A stretch of 64,000 bases of DNA from Melioribacteraceae bacterium (GTDB taxonomy: Bacteria; Bacteroidota; Ignavibacteria; Ignavibacteriales; Melioribacteraceae): positions 1 to 64,000 of the forward strand of contig BQMY01000083.1 in assembly GCA_022181065.1 (NCBI GenBank), read 5' to 3'. Both the position numbers and the translations under genes were made by a program. This document shows, in pieces, positions 19,527 to 27,231 of this stretch. Below the pieces are notes generated by a model. The model was not told the DNA's origin. It ran no database searches and worked only from the letters and a program-made list of their open reading frames with translations. Position 1 is the first letter of the stretch, and every line of letters begins with the position of its first letter.

Positions 19527-19553
19527 AATTAAGAATGATTTTAATTCTTAATT
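19527..19553. promoter_or_regulatory. Inverted repeat upstream of the ricin-type lectin gene
   Basis: AATTAAGAAT (19527-19536) and ATTCTTAATT (19544-19553) are perfect 10-base arms with a 7-base spacer. The element lies 60-86 bases before the start of the secreted lectin-like gene and past the preceding terminator. Its position suggests an operator or 5'-UTR hairpin; the regulator is unknown. Confidence 0.35.
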
Positions 19554-19612
19554 AAAAGACAATAACTAATTGTTATCTTATTTATCTATAATTAAAAATC
19601 GGGCAGGTATTT

Positions 19613-20539
19613 ATGTATAACCAACTTATGGCATCACTATTAATACTGATGCTTTCTACAACATTATTTTCACAGGACGCAACAAAATTATTCGACAGAA
19701 GAGGATACCTCATTCAGTCGGCAATGAACTACGGAGTTGATAATGGTGGTTACTGGGATATTCCGGGTCACCCGAAAAAAATCGAAAAAAGTATGAATAT
19801 TCAGGTTTGGGATCTTGATAAAGATAAAGACCGCAAGTATTACATGGTTGCTTCAGATATCGAAGGATATTACGAAATCAAACCGGGTTGGCAAAAAGGT
19901 ATAAGAATTGATGTTGCCGGTGGTGCTCCAAATATGAATAAAAATGGCGCGAATATCGCAACATGGAGTAAGAACAGTAAGGAATGGCAGAAATTCCGTT
20001 TTAAACATCTTGGTGAGGGTAAATTCAAGATATACACAACTTCAGGAATGGTTGTATGCCTCGATGGAAGGAAATCAGTCAACGGCACAAACGTACACTT
20101 GTGGGAAGATCATGAGGGTGCATGGATGGAGTGGTATTTGATAGACCCGTCAACGAAAAAACCGTTTATACCGGTTTCAATTCAACCTTATTCAAAATCT
20201 GCACCGGAGTTTTTCCAGAGAAACAAGGACAAAACTTTCATTTACGATATGCAGCTTGCTTTCGTTGAAGGTAGCAAAGGTACAGCGACTGTGGCATCGG
20301 TTGAAGGTAACGTTGTAAAATTAAATGTAACCGCAGAGGGTATTGACCATACAAATGGACAGAAAGTAACAAAAGAATTTGTTCTTACCCTGAATCATAA
20401 AGATGGTAAATACATCAATGGCAACTGGGATTGTATGGAATGCGGACAGGGTGAATTAAGAATTGAGCCGGATGGCAGGCAGGTACTTACGTTAAGCGGA
20501 GAGCAACACGCTCTCGATATTATTCTTGATATAGAATAA
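19613..20539 (+). CDS. Secreted ricin-type (RICIN-like) beta-trefoil protein
   Basis: The 308-residue protein has a signal peptide (about residues 1-20, ending TTLFSQ). A ricin-like module of about 150 residues follows: GGYWDIPGHPKKI, KWQ-type QKFRFKHLGEGKFKIY, VVCLDGRKSVNGTNVHLW, EDHEGAWMEWYLID. This module is clearly homologous to the two in the 770-residue protein at 27232-29544, down to GTNVHLWEDHEGxWMEW. A second domain of ~110 residues (TFIYDMQLAFVEGSKGTATV to GQGELRIEPDGRQVL, with CMECG) has no family I recognise. Unlike its two larger relatives it lacks the helical C-terminal domain. A carbohydrate-binding role is inferred from the fold only. GCAGG lies 6 bases before the ATG. Confidence 0.75.
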   Translation: MYNQLMASLLILMLSTTLFSQDATKLFDRRGYLIQSAMNYGVDNGGYWDIPGHPKKIEKSMNIQVWDLDKDKDRKYYMVASDIEGYYEIKPGWQKGIRIDVAGGAPNMNKNGANIATWSKNSKEWQKFRFKHLGEGKFKIYTTSGMVVCLDGRKSVNGTNVHLWEDHEGAWMEWYLIDPSTKKPFIPVSIQPYSKSAPEFFQRNKDKTFIYDMQLAFVEGSKGTATVASVEGNVVKLNVTAEGIDHTNGQKVTKEFVLTLNHKDGKYINGNWDCMECGQGELRIEPDGRQVLTLSGEQHALDIILDIE

Positions 20540-20561
20540 AAGTTTTTGGATTTACCAGATT

Positions 20562-20582
20562 GGGAGGGTTACCGACCCTCCC
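20562..20582. terminator. Hairpin between convergent lectin and GH5 genes
   Basis: GGGAGGGT (20562-20569) pairs with ACCCTCCC (20575-20582) across a 5-base loop. It lies 23 bases past one stop and 60 bases past the convergent one. There is no strong T-tract on either strand, so its efficiency as an intrinsic terminator is uncertain. Confidence 0.5.
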
Positions 20583-20641
20583 CTGCAAAAAATTGAATAA
20601 TTTACACCTTGTACCGGACACTCAGTACTTGCCACTCAGAA

Positions 20642-22576
20642 CTATTTTAAATAACTCATTTTTCTTACTATTCTCATGCCTTCTCCCTCCAGAGCATAAA
20701 AATAAACGCCACTTGAGAGATTGTATTTGGCAGCATTAAGTGTATGTTTAATGGTACCTCCCCCAATAATATTTTCCCGAAGTACCACCACCTTTTCACC
20801 CAGTGTATTATAAAGGACAAGGTTATAATTCTCTCCATTTTCAATAGAAAATGATATTGTAGTTACAGGGTTAAATGGATTTGGGTAATTCTGTTCAAGA
20901 CTGAATGTTTCCGGTTTTTCTTCATTATCAGAGATCGATAATGTAGTTTCATCCACAATCCTGATATTATCAAACATAAATGTCATGCCATCGAAAGCAT
21001 GATGCTCGGCAACTATCTCGATCAGATCGATAGCACTCCAGTCAAAAAGACCCGCTGGTTCAAACCAGCCGTTCTCCCAGGCACCCTTTTCTTCAAATTC
21101 CCAGAGGGGAACAGTCACTTTTTGCCACTCATTATCCCATGAAACATAACTTTCATCGAGAGTAAAACCCATCCTCCAGGGATGATCAGCAGGATATTCT
21201 GTATCTGTGTCAAGAAAACGAATATCCATTTTCGCGCCGGGTGAATCACCTTTTACCCACATATCAAAAAAGAAATTGTTATCGAGTAGATAGGATAAAT
21301 CTTTATCTCGAGTAAAATCCATTCTCAAAGACGAATACTGTGCCCCACCGGTCCATGATATAGCAAACTCCCCAAACTTGGGAGAATCGCTATTATATAA
21401 ATTGAGCCCCTCCGGACCGTAACCATTGAAAGAAATTGCGCTACCAAAATAATCCTCATACAGCAGGATGTTTGTACTGTCGGGGGTTTGTACATACTCA
21501 AACTGGGGCGGAACGTTTAGATCGAGAGCTTCCAATAATGGTACATTTAAGTCGTAGTTAAATAACTCGTTCGTACCTTTTTCAAATAAACCAAATCCTC
21601 CCTGATAGTCCCATGTGGTCCAGGCAATATTGTAATTCTCAAAATAATCCTTGACCTTCTCATACCAGTAAACACGATCAACGTTATTACTTTCAGGAAT
21701 ATACACCCCGAACTCACCACAAAACAGTGGAACATTCCGCTGGTTTCCAAACTGCACGGCTTTAAGTATGAGCTGAACAACGTTCAGGGTAGTCCCTGAA
21801 TTTTGGTAGTTTTGTAATTCACCCTCTACCCATGTTCCCAAAAGTGAAGGTGGGCATTCGGGCATATTGTTCGCGTTGTATGGGAAAGGTACTCCACCGA
21901 TGGGCTCAAGTGAAGGGTCGGTCCAGCTTGCCCCTTGATGTGTGAACAAAAACGGGTCGTAAAAATGGAAAGTATAAATCAATTTATCATCTTCATATTC
22001 AGGCATATATTGCAAATTATGAAAGCTGTTCCATCCGGCTGGACCTACAACAATATAGTGGGTGGTATCGACCTCTCTGATAGCGTCAATAACCTCACCC
22101 TGAATTTCGCCCCAAATAGCGTCATCAATCCCATGAGGTTCATTCAATATTTCATAATAAATTTTTGAGTAAGAATTCTTATAGCGATCGGCTACATTTC
22201 GCCAGACCGGAACGAGTACATCGCCAATATCGGGAGAAGTGGGAATATCCACATCAAAGGTATGGTTGTCCAGAATCAAATGAATATCCACTTCTTCTGC
22301 CCACTCAACTATTTTATCAAGAAAATAGACAAATAGCGGATCGAGTTCATAATCCGGTGCACCGGTTGTCATGTCGTTTAACCGGATAGGTAACCTGATT
22401 ACATCACAACCAAGCGATTTGATATTTTCAAAATCCTCTTTGGTGTATTTACTGAAATGAATCTGATACGGACTTGAAGTCTGTAGCCATCCGCTCAGGT
22501 TAACTCCCCTGCTGAAAGGTACTTCCTGCGCGATGATTGAGGCTGTTAAAAATAAAAACAAGAGTATTTTCATCAT
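20642..22576 (-). CDS. GH5-type endoglucanase with carbohydrate-binding-like domain and T9SS sorting domain
   Basis: The 644-residue secreted enzyme has a signal peptide (ending SIIAQ). A GH5 TIM barrel (about 20-365) opens with FSRGVNLSGWLQ; Glu146 in EILNEPHG is the likely acid/base and Glu288 in FCGEFGVY the likely nucleophile. Next comes a beta-sandwich domain (about 375-550; SFNGYGPEGLNLYNSD, FMFDNIRIVDE) resembling CBM11-like modules. The T9SS tail from FSLEQNYPNPFNPVTT to the Lys C-terminus sends it to the surface. GH5 enzymes cleave beta-1,4- or other beta-linked glucans or mannans; the exact substrate is not readable. It stands alone, convergent with the lectin gene, about 12 kb from the main glucan locus. 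Confidence 0.9.
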   Translation of the reverse strand: MMKILLFLFLTASIIAQEVPFSRGVNLSGWLQTSSPYQIHFSKYTKEDFENIKSLGCDVIRLPIRLNDMTTGAPDYELDPLFVYFLDKIVEWAEEVDIHLILDNHTFDVDIPTSPDIGDVLVPVWRNVADRYKNSYSKIYYEILNEPHGIDDAIWGEIQGEVIDAIREVDTTHYIVVGPAGWNSFHNLQYMPEYEDDKLIYTFHFYDPFLFTHQGASWTDPSLEPIGGVPFPYNANNMPECPPSLLGTWVEGELQNYQNSGTTLNVVQLILKAVQFGNQRNVPLFCGEFGVYIPESNNVDRVYWYEKVKDYFENYNIAWTTWDYQGGFGLFEKGTNELFNYDLNVPLLEALDLNVPPQFEYVQTPDSTNILLYEDYFGSAISFNGYGPEGLNLYNSDSPKFGEFAISWTGGAQYSSLRMDFTRDKDLSYLLDNNFFFDMWVKGDSPGAKMDIRFLDTDTEYPADHPWRMGFTLDESYVSWDNEWQKVTVPLWEFEEKGAWENGWFEPAGLFDWSAIDLIEIVAEHHAFDGMTFMFDNIRIVDETTLSISDNEEKPETFSLEQNYPNPFNPVTTISFSIENGENYNLVLYNTLGEKVVVLRENIIGGGTIKHTLNAAKYNLSSGVYFYALEGEGMRIVRKMSYLK

Positions 22577-22673
22577 GAAAAGCTCATCTAATTTTTACGA
22601 ATACACATTTTATTATAAGATCAATATATATGTTATTAAAAATGATAACATAATTTGTTTTCTTATTAGTCTG

Positions 22674-24500
22674 TCATTGTAATTTGGTTAATAATTCAGC
22701 AGCCGGTGTAAATTCAGGATAAGTTTGAATCAAATTATCAAGTATTCCCTTAGCCTCTACGATCTTTCTGTTATCAATAAGTAATTTGGCATACGTAAGA
22801 TAGAAATTAGCTTTCTGGTTATGTGAAATCTCCGGTGCCGAAATCGCCTTCTCAATCGCTTTTATCGCACCATCCAGGTTGCCTGTCATCCGTTCAGCCA
22901 ATGCAAGATGATAATAATAAATCCCGCGAGAATTGATATTTCTGACAGCTTTTTTTGAAACAGCTTTTACAACTCCCCATGCGTTGATAGCTTTTGCGGT
23001 TTCAATTATATCGTCATAAATACGTTTCTTATCAGGGTATATTTCAAGAATCGTCTGATATTCGAGAATGGCTTTTTTAATATCACCTGAACTCTTGTAA
23101 TAAATAGCCATCTCCTCGTGAGCTTTACCCCAAACATGGTGTTCGAACAGAAATGATTTTGCGATTTGCGCGGTTTCTCTATTTACGATAGGAGGATATA
23201 GAGAATAATCAACCTTATTATTGCCGAAAGGCCAGCTATGTTTTAATTTGTAAATTTTTAAACCACCAATTTCCCAGTCGAGTCCTGTAACCAATTCCGG
23301 AGTCAACGAATAAACTTTGTTTTCGATTCGCGGGAGTATATTCATTTTTGTAATCGCGTTTCTGAACTCATTCGCCATGATACGATACCCATTCGGGTTG
23401 GGATGAAGATGATCGCAGAAGAGAGAATTTCCGGGAATGCCTTTGGGTGAGAAATGACGAAACGCTTTTATCATATCAACGTAGCGGATAGCATACTTTC
23501 CGGACAGACTGTCAACTATTTCTGAAGTTCTGAAAATCGCGCGAAAAGGTACCAGATCATTATCGCGCGCGAGCCGGAACAAAGAGTATGCTCTGAGTGA
23601 ATCTCCTTTTGTCAGCATATCAACTGCCAATCGGAAAATTTTGGAACTGTTCGTAGAATCAGCCTTATCCATATTGTAAGAGTCGAGTGGTGGCTGATCT
23701 TTAAGATTACTTACCAAATTACTAACAATAAGTGGCACATTATTTTCGTTTAACTTATTAATAATAATTTCGAGATTTTCAGAAAAATTTTCGAGAGTTA
23801 CAGCTCGCAGGTCTGAATCCGCGGCGATAAACTGATCAGCAACAACTTTCTCCATCACAGTGGTTTTGTCAGCGTCATCTGCTTTACCTGAAAATTGATT
23901 CAATAATGCTATTATCATCTGTGTGACGCGGAATTTACGAAGTTCGAGTACAAATCTGATAAATCCACCACTATTCCCTACCGAAATGGTTGAGCCGGTT
24001 CCATACGCCCCATAAAACTCATTGTGCCCCATATATATTATAATTAAATCAGGTTCGTGTTCCAGAACGTCCGGTATCCAGTCAAGCACCGTAAAACTGT
24101 TTACGGCTGACAAACCGAGGTTAATTACTTCAAATTTCCTGTCGGGGTAATCTTCTTCAAGAATCAATTCAAGTTGTTTCGGGAACGGCACTGTCATTTC
24201 ATAGGGGAAGCCCGCGGTTGTTGAACCGCCGAGACAAAAAATCCTGAAAGTATTTTCACTCTTTTCAGCTTCAAATTCTTGCGGATAAATATTTGGTACA
24301 GGCATAATATTTTTATTGAAGTAACGCTCACCAACATTCGAGTTAACCCGAACTACTTTACCATCTTCCATGAATAACGGCTGCTGCGGGAAAATATCAA
24401 ACGTAACTAAAAGCAATTCAAGAATAACAAAAAATACTATCGGAATTAAAACCGTAAAGACTGTAAAAATCAATTTTTTCGAAGAAGCGTTTTTCCTCAT
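22674..24500 (-). CDS. SGNH/GDSL hydrolase with C-terminal TPR repeats
   Basis: The 608-residue protein has one N-terminal membrane helix (LIFTVFTVLIPIVFFVILELLL). A large SGNH domain follows: block I FCLGGSTTAGFP with the nucleophile Ser, oxyanion Asn/His region NLGLSAVN and MGHNEFYGAYG, and block V CDHLHPNPNGY with the catalytic Asp-His. The last ~150 residues are tetratricopeptide-like helical pairs (WGKAHEEMAIYYKSSGDIKKAI, YHLALAERMTGNLDGAIKAI, ANFYLTYAKLLIDNRKIVEAKGIL). It is probably anchored in the inner membrane with the domains outside, acting as an esterase or acetyltransferase on a cell-envelope glycan. That role is an inference; the partner held by the TPRs is unknown. Confidence 0.85.
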   Translation of the reverse strand: MRKNASSKKLIFTVFTVLIPIVFFVILELLLVTFDIFPQQPLFMEDGKVVRVNSNVGERYFNKNIMPVPNIYPQEFEAEKSENTFRIFCLGGSTTAGFPYEMTVPFPKQLELILEEDYPDRKFEVINLGLSAVNSFTVLDWIPDVLEHEPDLIIIYMGHNEFYGAYGTGSTISVGNSGGFIRFVLELRKFRVTQMIIALLNQFSGKADDADKTTVMEKVVADQFIAADSDLRAVTLENFSENLEIIINKLNENNVPLIVSNLVSNLKDQPPLDSYNMDKADSTNSSKIFRLAVDMLTKGDSLRAYSLFRLARDNDLVPFRAIFRTSEIVDSLSGKYAIRYVDMIKAFRHFSPKGIPGNSLFCDHLHPNPNGYRIMANEFRNAITKMNILPRIENKVYSLTPELVTGLDWEIGGLKIYKLKHSWPFGNNKVDYSLYPPIVNRETAQIAKSFLFEHHVWGKAHEEMAIYYKSSGDIKKAILEYQTILEIYPDKKRIYDDIIETAKAINAWGVVKAVSKKAVRNINSRGIYYYHLALAERMTGNLDGAIKAIEKAISAPEISHNQKANFYLTYAKLLIDNRKIVEAKGILDNLIQTYPEFTPAAELLTKLQ

Positions 24501-24999
24501 GACAATGCCTGTTTTGAAGAAGTTTTCATGTTCTAATAATCGGAGTTAATAAAATAAGAAAATATAACTCAATAATTCCTGGAATGAAATGGAATCGCAT
24601 TGAATGGTAAGCAAATGTAAATTTTGCTTCGGTTTGACTCCGCTGTCTTTCCCATTTCACCTGTGAAATGATTGTAATTTTTACTATACAATTTTCCGCA
24701 AAAGTGTACGATTTCAACTTGTATCGTCACATTATTATGTAACGAAGATGGGATAGTCTAAATATTCCACAAAATAAATTAGTGGCATAATTTATGACTA
24801 TTCAATTATTAATCAAATAATACTTTAGTCACTAATTTCTAAATAAAAAAAAATAAAAATCGTTTAGATGAATTAACCAAATTTCATTTAAATAATTAAC
24901 TGATTATTAAATCTGGTTATCTTAATTGAAACTGGTTTTAAATAATTTTATTTTTTATTAACCCGTAATTTACTTTAGTAAAAAGTCAAGGGAGAAGAT
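24501..24999. other. AT-rich intergenic region between divergent genes, with two short motifs
   Basis: This 499-base stretch holds no convincing gene; the only longer minus-strand frame is short and lacks a ribosome-binding site. It contains the perfect inverted repeat CATTTCAC-ct-GTGAAATG (24653-24670), a possible operator, and the motif GTGGCATAATTTATGA (24782-24797). That motif recurs with one mismatch before the gene at 27232. The last 150 bases before the propeller gene are almost pure A/T and probably contain its promoter. Confidence 0.5.
24782..24797 (+). promoter_or_regulatory. Shared upstream motif, copy 1
   Basis: GTGGCATAATTTATGA lies 218 bases before the start at 25000. A copy with a single mismatch is found at 27142-27157, 90 bases before the related gene at 27232. 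Two related genes sharing a 15/16 match in otherwise dissimilar AT-rich leaders suggests a common regulatory site. Confidence 0.4.
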
Positions 25000-26874
25000 A
25001 TGCGAAAACTTTTAAACTGGATTACAGCATCTTTATTTCTTTTAATAGCAGCTGAATTGTTTTCACAGAGTCCAAGTGTAACATGGTCAGCTAATAATTG
25101 GCCCAAAGGAATATCTGAAACAGTCACGTATGAAGTTAACGGTAATCATTATGAATTAATGATTTCACCTGATAATGGTAAAGCGTGGATCAAGGAATTA
25201 CTTCCGAATGGAACTGAAGGCAAAAATGTGTATTATACCGACAAATGGGAAAAAGGTATAAATTGTGCGGCGGCCTATAGCGCCGGTGGCAATACATACT
25301 TTTTCCTTTCCAATCCAAAAAATGGACATGCGTGGATTAACAAGGTTGATAAAAATGGCAAAAAAGGGAATTGGACATGGAAAGGAACTGATTGGTACAA
25401 GGGAATAAGTGAAGCTGAAATAGCTCAGGTTGGCGATAAAAATATCCTGATCCTGTCTCAGCCTAAACCCGGAAATATCTGGCACATAGAATTGACTGAT
25501 GATGGCAAAATTGGCAAATTTCTTAATGCCAAGATACAATGGAAAAACGTTCATTCTATTTCTTCCTGGAATGCAGGACCAAATACCTATGTTTTGTATA
25601 TCAGTGGAAATGGTGAAGCATGGATCAATAAACTCAATGAGGATGGCTCTTTAGGAGAGGAAACCTGGAGAACTAAAGGATGGAATAAAAATATTACCGC
25701 TTCAACCACCTACCAATTCGCGGGCAAGAACCATGTTCTTCTTTCCAGACCCGAAGCAGGCAAAGCCTGGATATCAGAACTCACAGATGATGGTAAAATT
25801 GGAAAACATTGGTGGAAAACCAGTCATTGGCAGAAAGGTATTCAGGGCGTCGCTGCTTATAATGTTGACGGAGTCCCCTATCTGTTTTTATCGAACCCTG
25901 AAACCGGCTGGGCATGGATATTTAATAATATTGGATATTTGCCAAAAAATTTAAACCAGGCGAAACAATTAAATGGTACTTATAGTAAGTTGCTGGAGAC
26001 TGAAAATAAGCTTGCGAGTTTCAGAAACAAAATCCGAAAGGAAATGCTCCCTTCTCTATACTCTCTCGATAATCTTGATGCCAAACTTAATGATACCGAG
26101 AGGAGGATTGATGATTACATGACTGCATTGGAGCCTTTAAATATCGTACCATTTGTAAAAAGAGTATCCAAACTGGTATCCAGTACATTAAATACAGTTA
26201 ATAATCAGATAAAAAAGGCACATTCTTTAAGCGCGAACATGAATAAAACAACTGTTAAGCCAACAGAAAAAAATACATACGGTGCTTTCGCAGCAACGAA
26301 TAATGCTAACCACGCCATATTGATGCTGATGAGCAAATATATTCAGGCTGATAACAGCGGCGCTGATGCCTCTGTCATCAACAAATTAAACCGGCAGGAA
26401 TCCGCTATCGCCGAAGAAACCAGCAGATTAAATGGTGAAACAAATAAACTCTCAAAAATTAGTAGTCACATTAAAAAAATTCAAAAGCCTGTAAACAAAA
26501 TCAAAGGTGGTATTAAAAAAGTAGAAAGTAAACTGAAGAAAGTAGATAATTTCATTGCTAAAGTGAACAATGCGCTGGAGAAAAAATTCGAGAAGAAAAT
26601 CTTGAGGAAGAAAATAAGTATCAGTGTAAGAGATATAATTGATGGTAAGAAAAAAATGAATGGTGCTGTGAAAAAAGCAGCTAAAAAATTCGCGATGAAA
26701 TTACTTAGTCCGGTACTTGACAAAGTAAAAATAGATTTCGATGCTTTTCCCGGTAAGAAAGAAATTGAGAGCGCGTTTAAGGAAATCAAGCAAAAAAGCG
26801 CTGAAATAGTTGACGCAAGTAAAGTACTTGATAAATGCGCGCAGAATCTGGTTAGGCTAAACGGACAAATATGA
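25000..26874 (+). CDS. Secreted protein: six propeller-like repeats plus helical C-terminal domain
   Basis: The 624-residue protein has a signal peptide (ending AAELFSQ). Residues ~25-310 hold six repeats of about 47 residues, each with W-x-KGI, a hydrophobic strand, and a G-x-AWI-x-x-L turn (KAWIKEL, HAWINKV, NIWHIEL, EAWINKL, KAWISEL, WAWIFNN); this looks like a six-bladed propeller or lectin repeat. Residues ~320-624 are long amphipathic, Lys-rich helices with a conserved KKILRKKISISVRDI segment. The helical half is homologous to that of the 770-residue protein at 27232, including VPFVKRV matching LPLIGPA and ISVRDI matching ISLRDV. I do not recognise the family. GGGAG lies 6 bases upstream of the ATG. 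The combination suggests binding to a surface glycan followed by a membrane or self-assembly function, which is speculative. Confidence 0.75.
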   Translation: MRKLLNWITASLFLLIAAELFSQSPSVTWSANNWPKGISETVTYEVNGNHYELMISPDNGKAWIKELLPNGTEGKNVYYTDKWEKGINCAAAYSAGGNTYFFLSNPKNGHAWINKVDKNGKKGNWTWKGTDWYKGISEAEIAQVGDKNILILSQPKPGNIWHIELTDDGKIGKFLNAKIQWKNVHSISSWNAGPNTYVLYISGNGEAWINKLNEDGSLGEETWRTKGWNKNITASTTYQFAGKNHVLLSRPEAGKAWISELTDDGKIGKHWWKTSHWQKGIQGVAAYNVDGVPYLFLSNPETGWAWIFNNIGYLPKNLNQAKQLNGTYSKLLETENKLASFRNKIRKEMLPSLYSLDNLDAKLNDTERRIDDYMTALEPLNIVPFVKRVSKLVSSTLNTVNNQIKKAHSLSANMNKTTVKPTEKNTYGAFAATNNANHAILMLMSKYIQADNSGADASVINKLNRQESAIAEETSRLNGETNKLSKISSHIKKIQKPVNKIKGGIKKVESKLKKVDNFIAKVNNALEKKFEKKILRKKISISVRDIIDGKKKMNGAVKKAAKKFAMKLLSPVLDKVKIDFDAFPGKKEIESAFKEIKQKSAEIVDASKVLDKCAQNLVRLNGQI

Positions 26875-26901
26875 TATTTAATCACTAAATATTATTGCAA
26901 A

Positions 26902-27046
26902 CTTAAGACCCGGGCAGAATAACCGGTTTTTATACTTATTCAGTATCCCTGTATCCAGATTGTTTTAGTACCACTCATCTGCCGGTCTTAAGATATGCAA
27001 AAATACAGCGTCTGCTATATTAAGCACATTGTGCAAAATAACAGAC
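26902..27046. repeat. Two nested inverted repeats in the 357-base gap 26875-27231
   Basis: The first pair is CTTAAGACCcGGGCAGA (26902-26918) against TCTGCCGGTCTTAAG (26978-26992), imperfect arms separated by 59 bases. The second is a nested hairpin, GTCTG-c-TAT ... GCACA-t-TGTGC ... ATA-a-CAGAC (27010-27046). The first may terminate the preceding gene; together they may also be a small structured RNA or a miniature mobile element. No coding region is seen in this gap. The remainder up to 27231 is AT-rich and includes the shared upstream motif. Confidence 0.4.
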
Positions 27047-27141
27047 ATAATCAGTCGCAATTCTTTTTTCAGGATTAGACGAAATTGGTTAATTAATTTA
27101 AATGACAATCATATCTTAATAATATAAGCGCATAATTACTT

Positions 27142-27157
27142 GTGGCACAATTTATGA
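27142..27157 (+). promoter_or_regulatory. Shared upstream motif, copy 2
   Basis: GTGGCACAATTTATGA matches 15 of 16 bases of the motif at 24782-24797 and lies 90 bases before the start of the related gene at 27232. Confidence 0.4.
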
Positions 27158-27231
27158 TCATATAAATTCCCGGAATAAGAAATTAAATATTTAGATAACT
27201 TCATTATAAACAAATTATTCAAGGTTATAAG

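Noticed and set aside
24526-24717. Short minus-strand frame of 63 codons before the SGNH-TPR gene
   Set aside because: No ribosome-binding site, no recognisable domain and odd composition; it lies in an AT-rich regulatory gap.
26881-27231. Possible insertion sequence between the two helical-domain genes
   Set aside because: No transposase frame and no target-site duplication that I can see; only inverted repeats are present.
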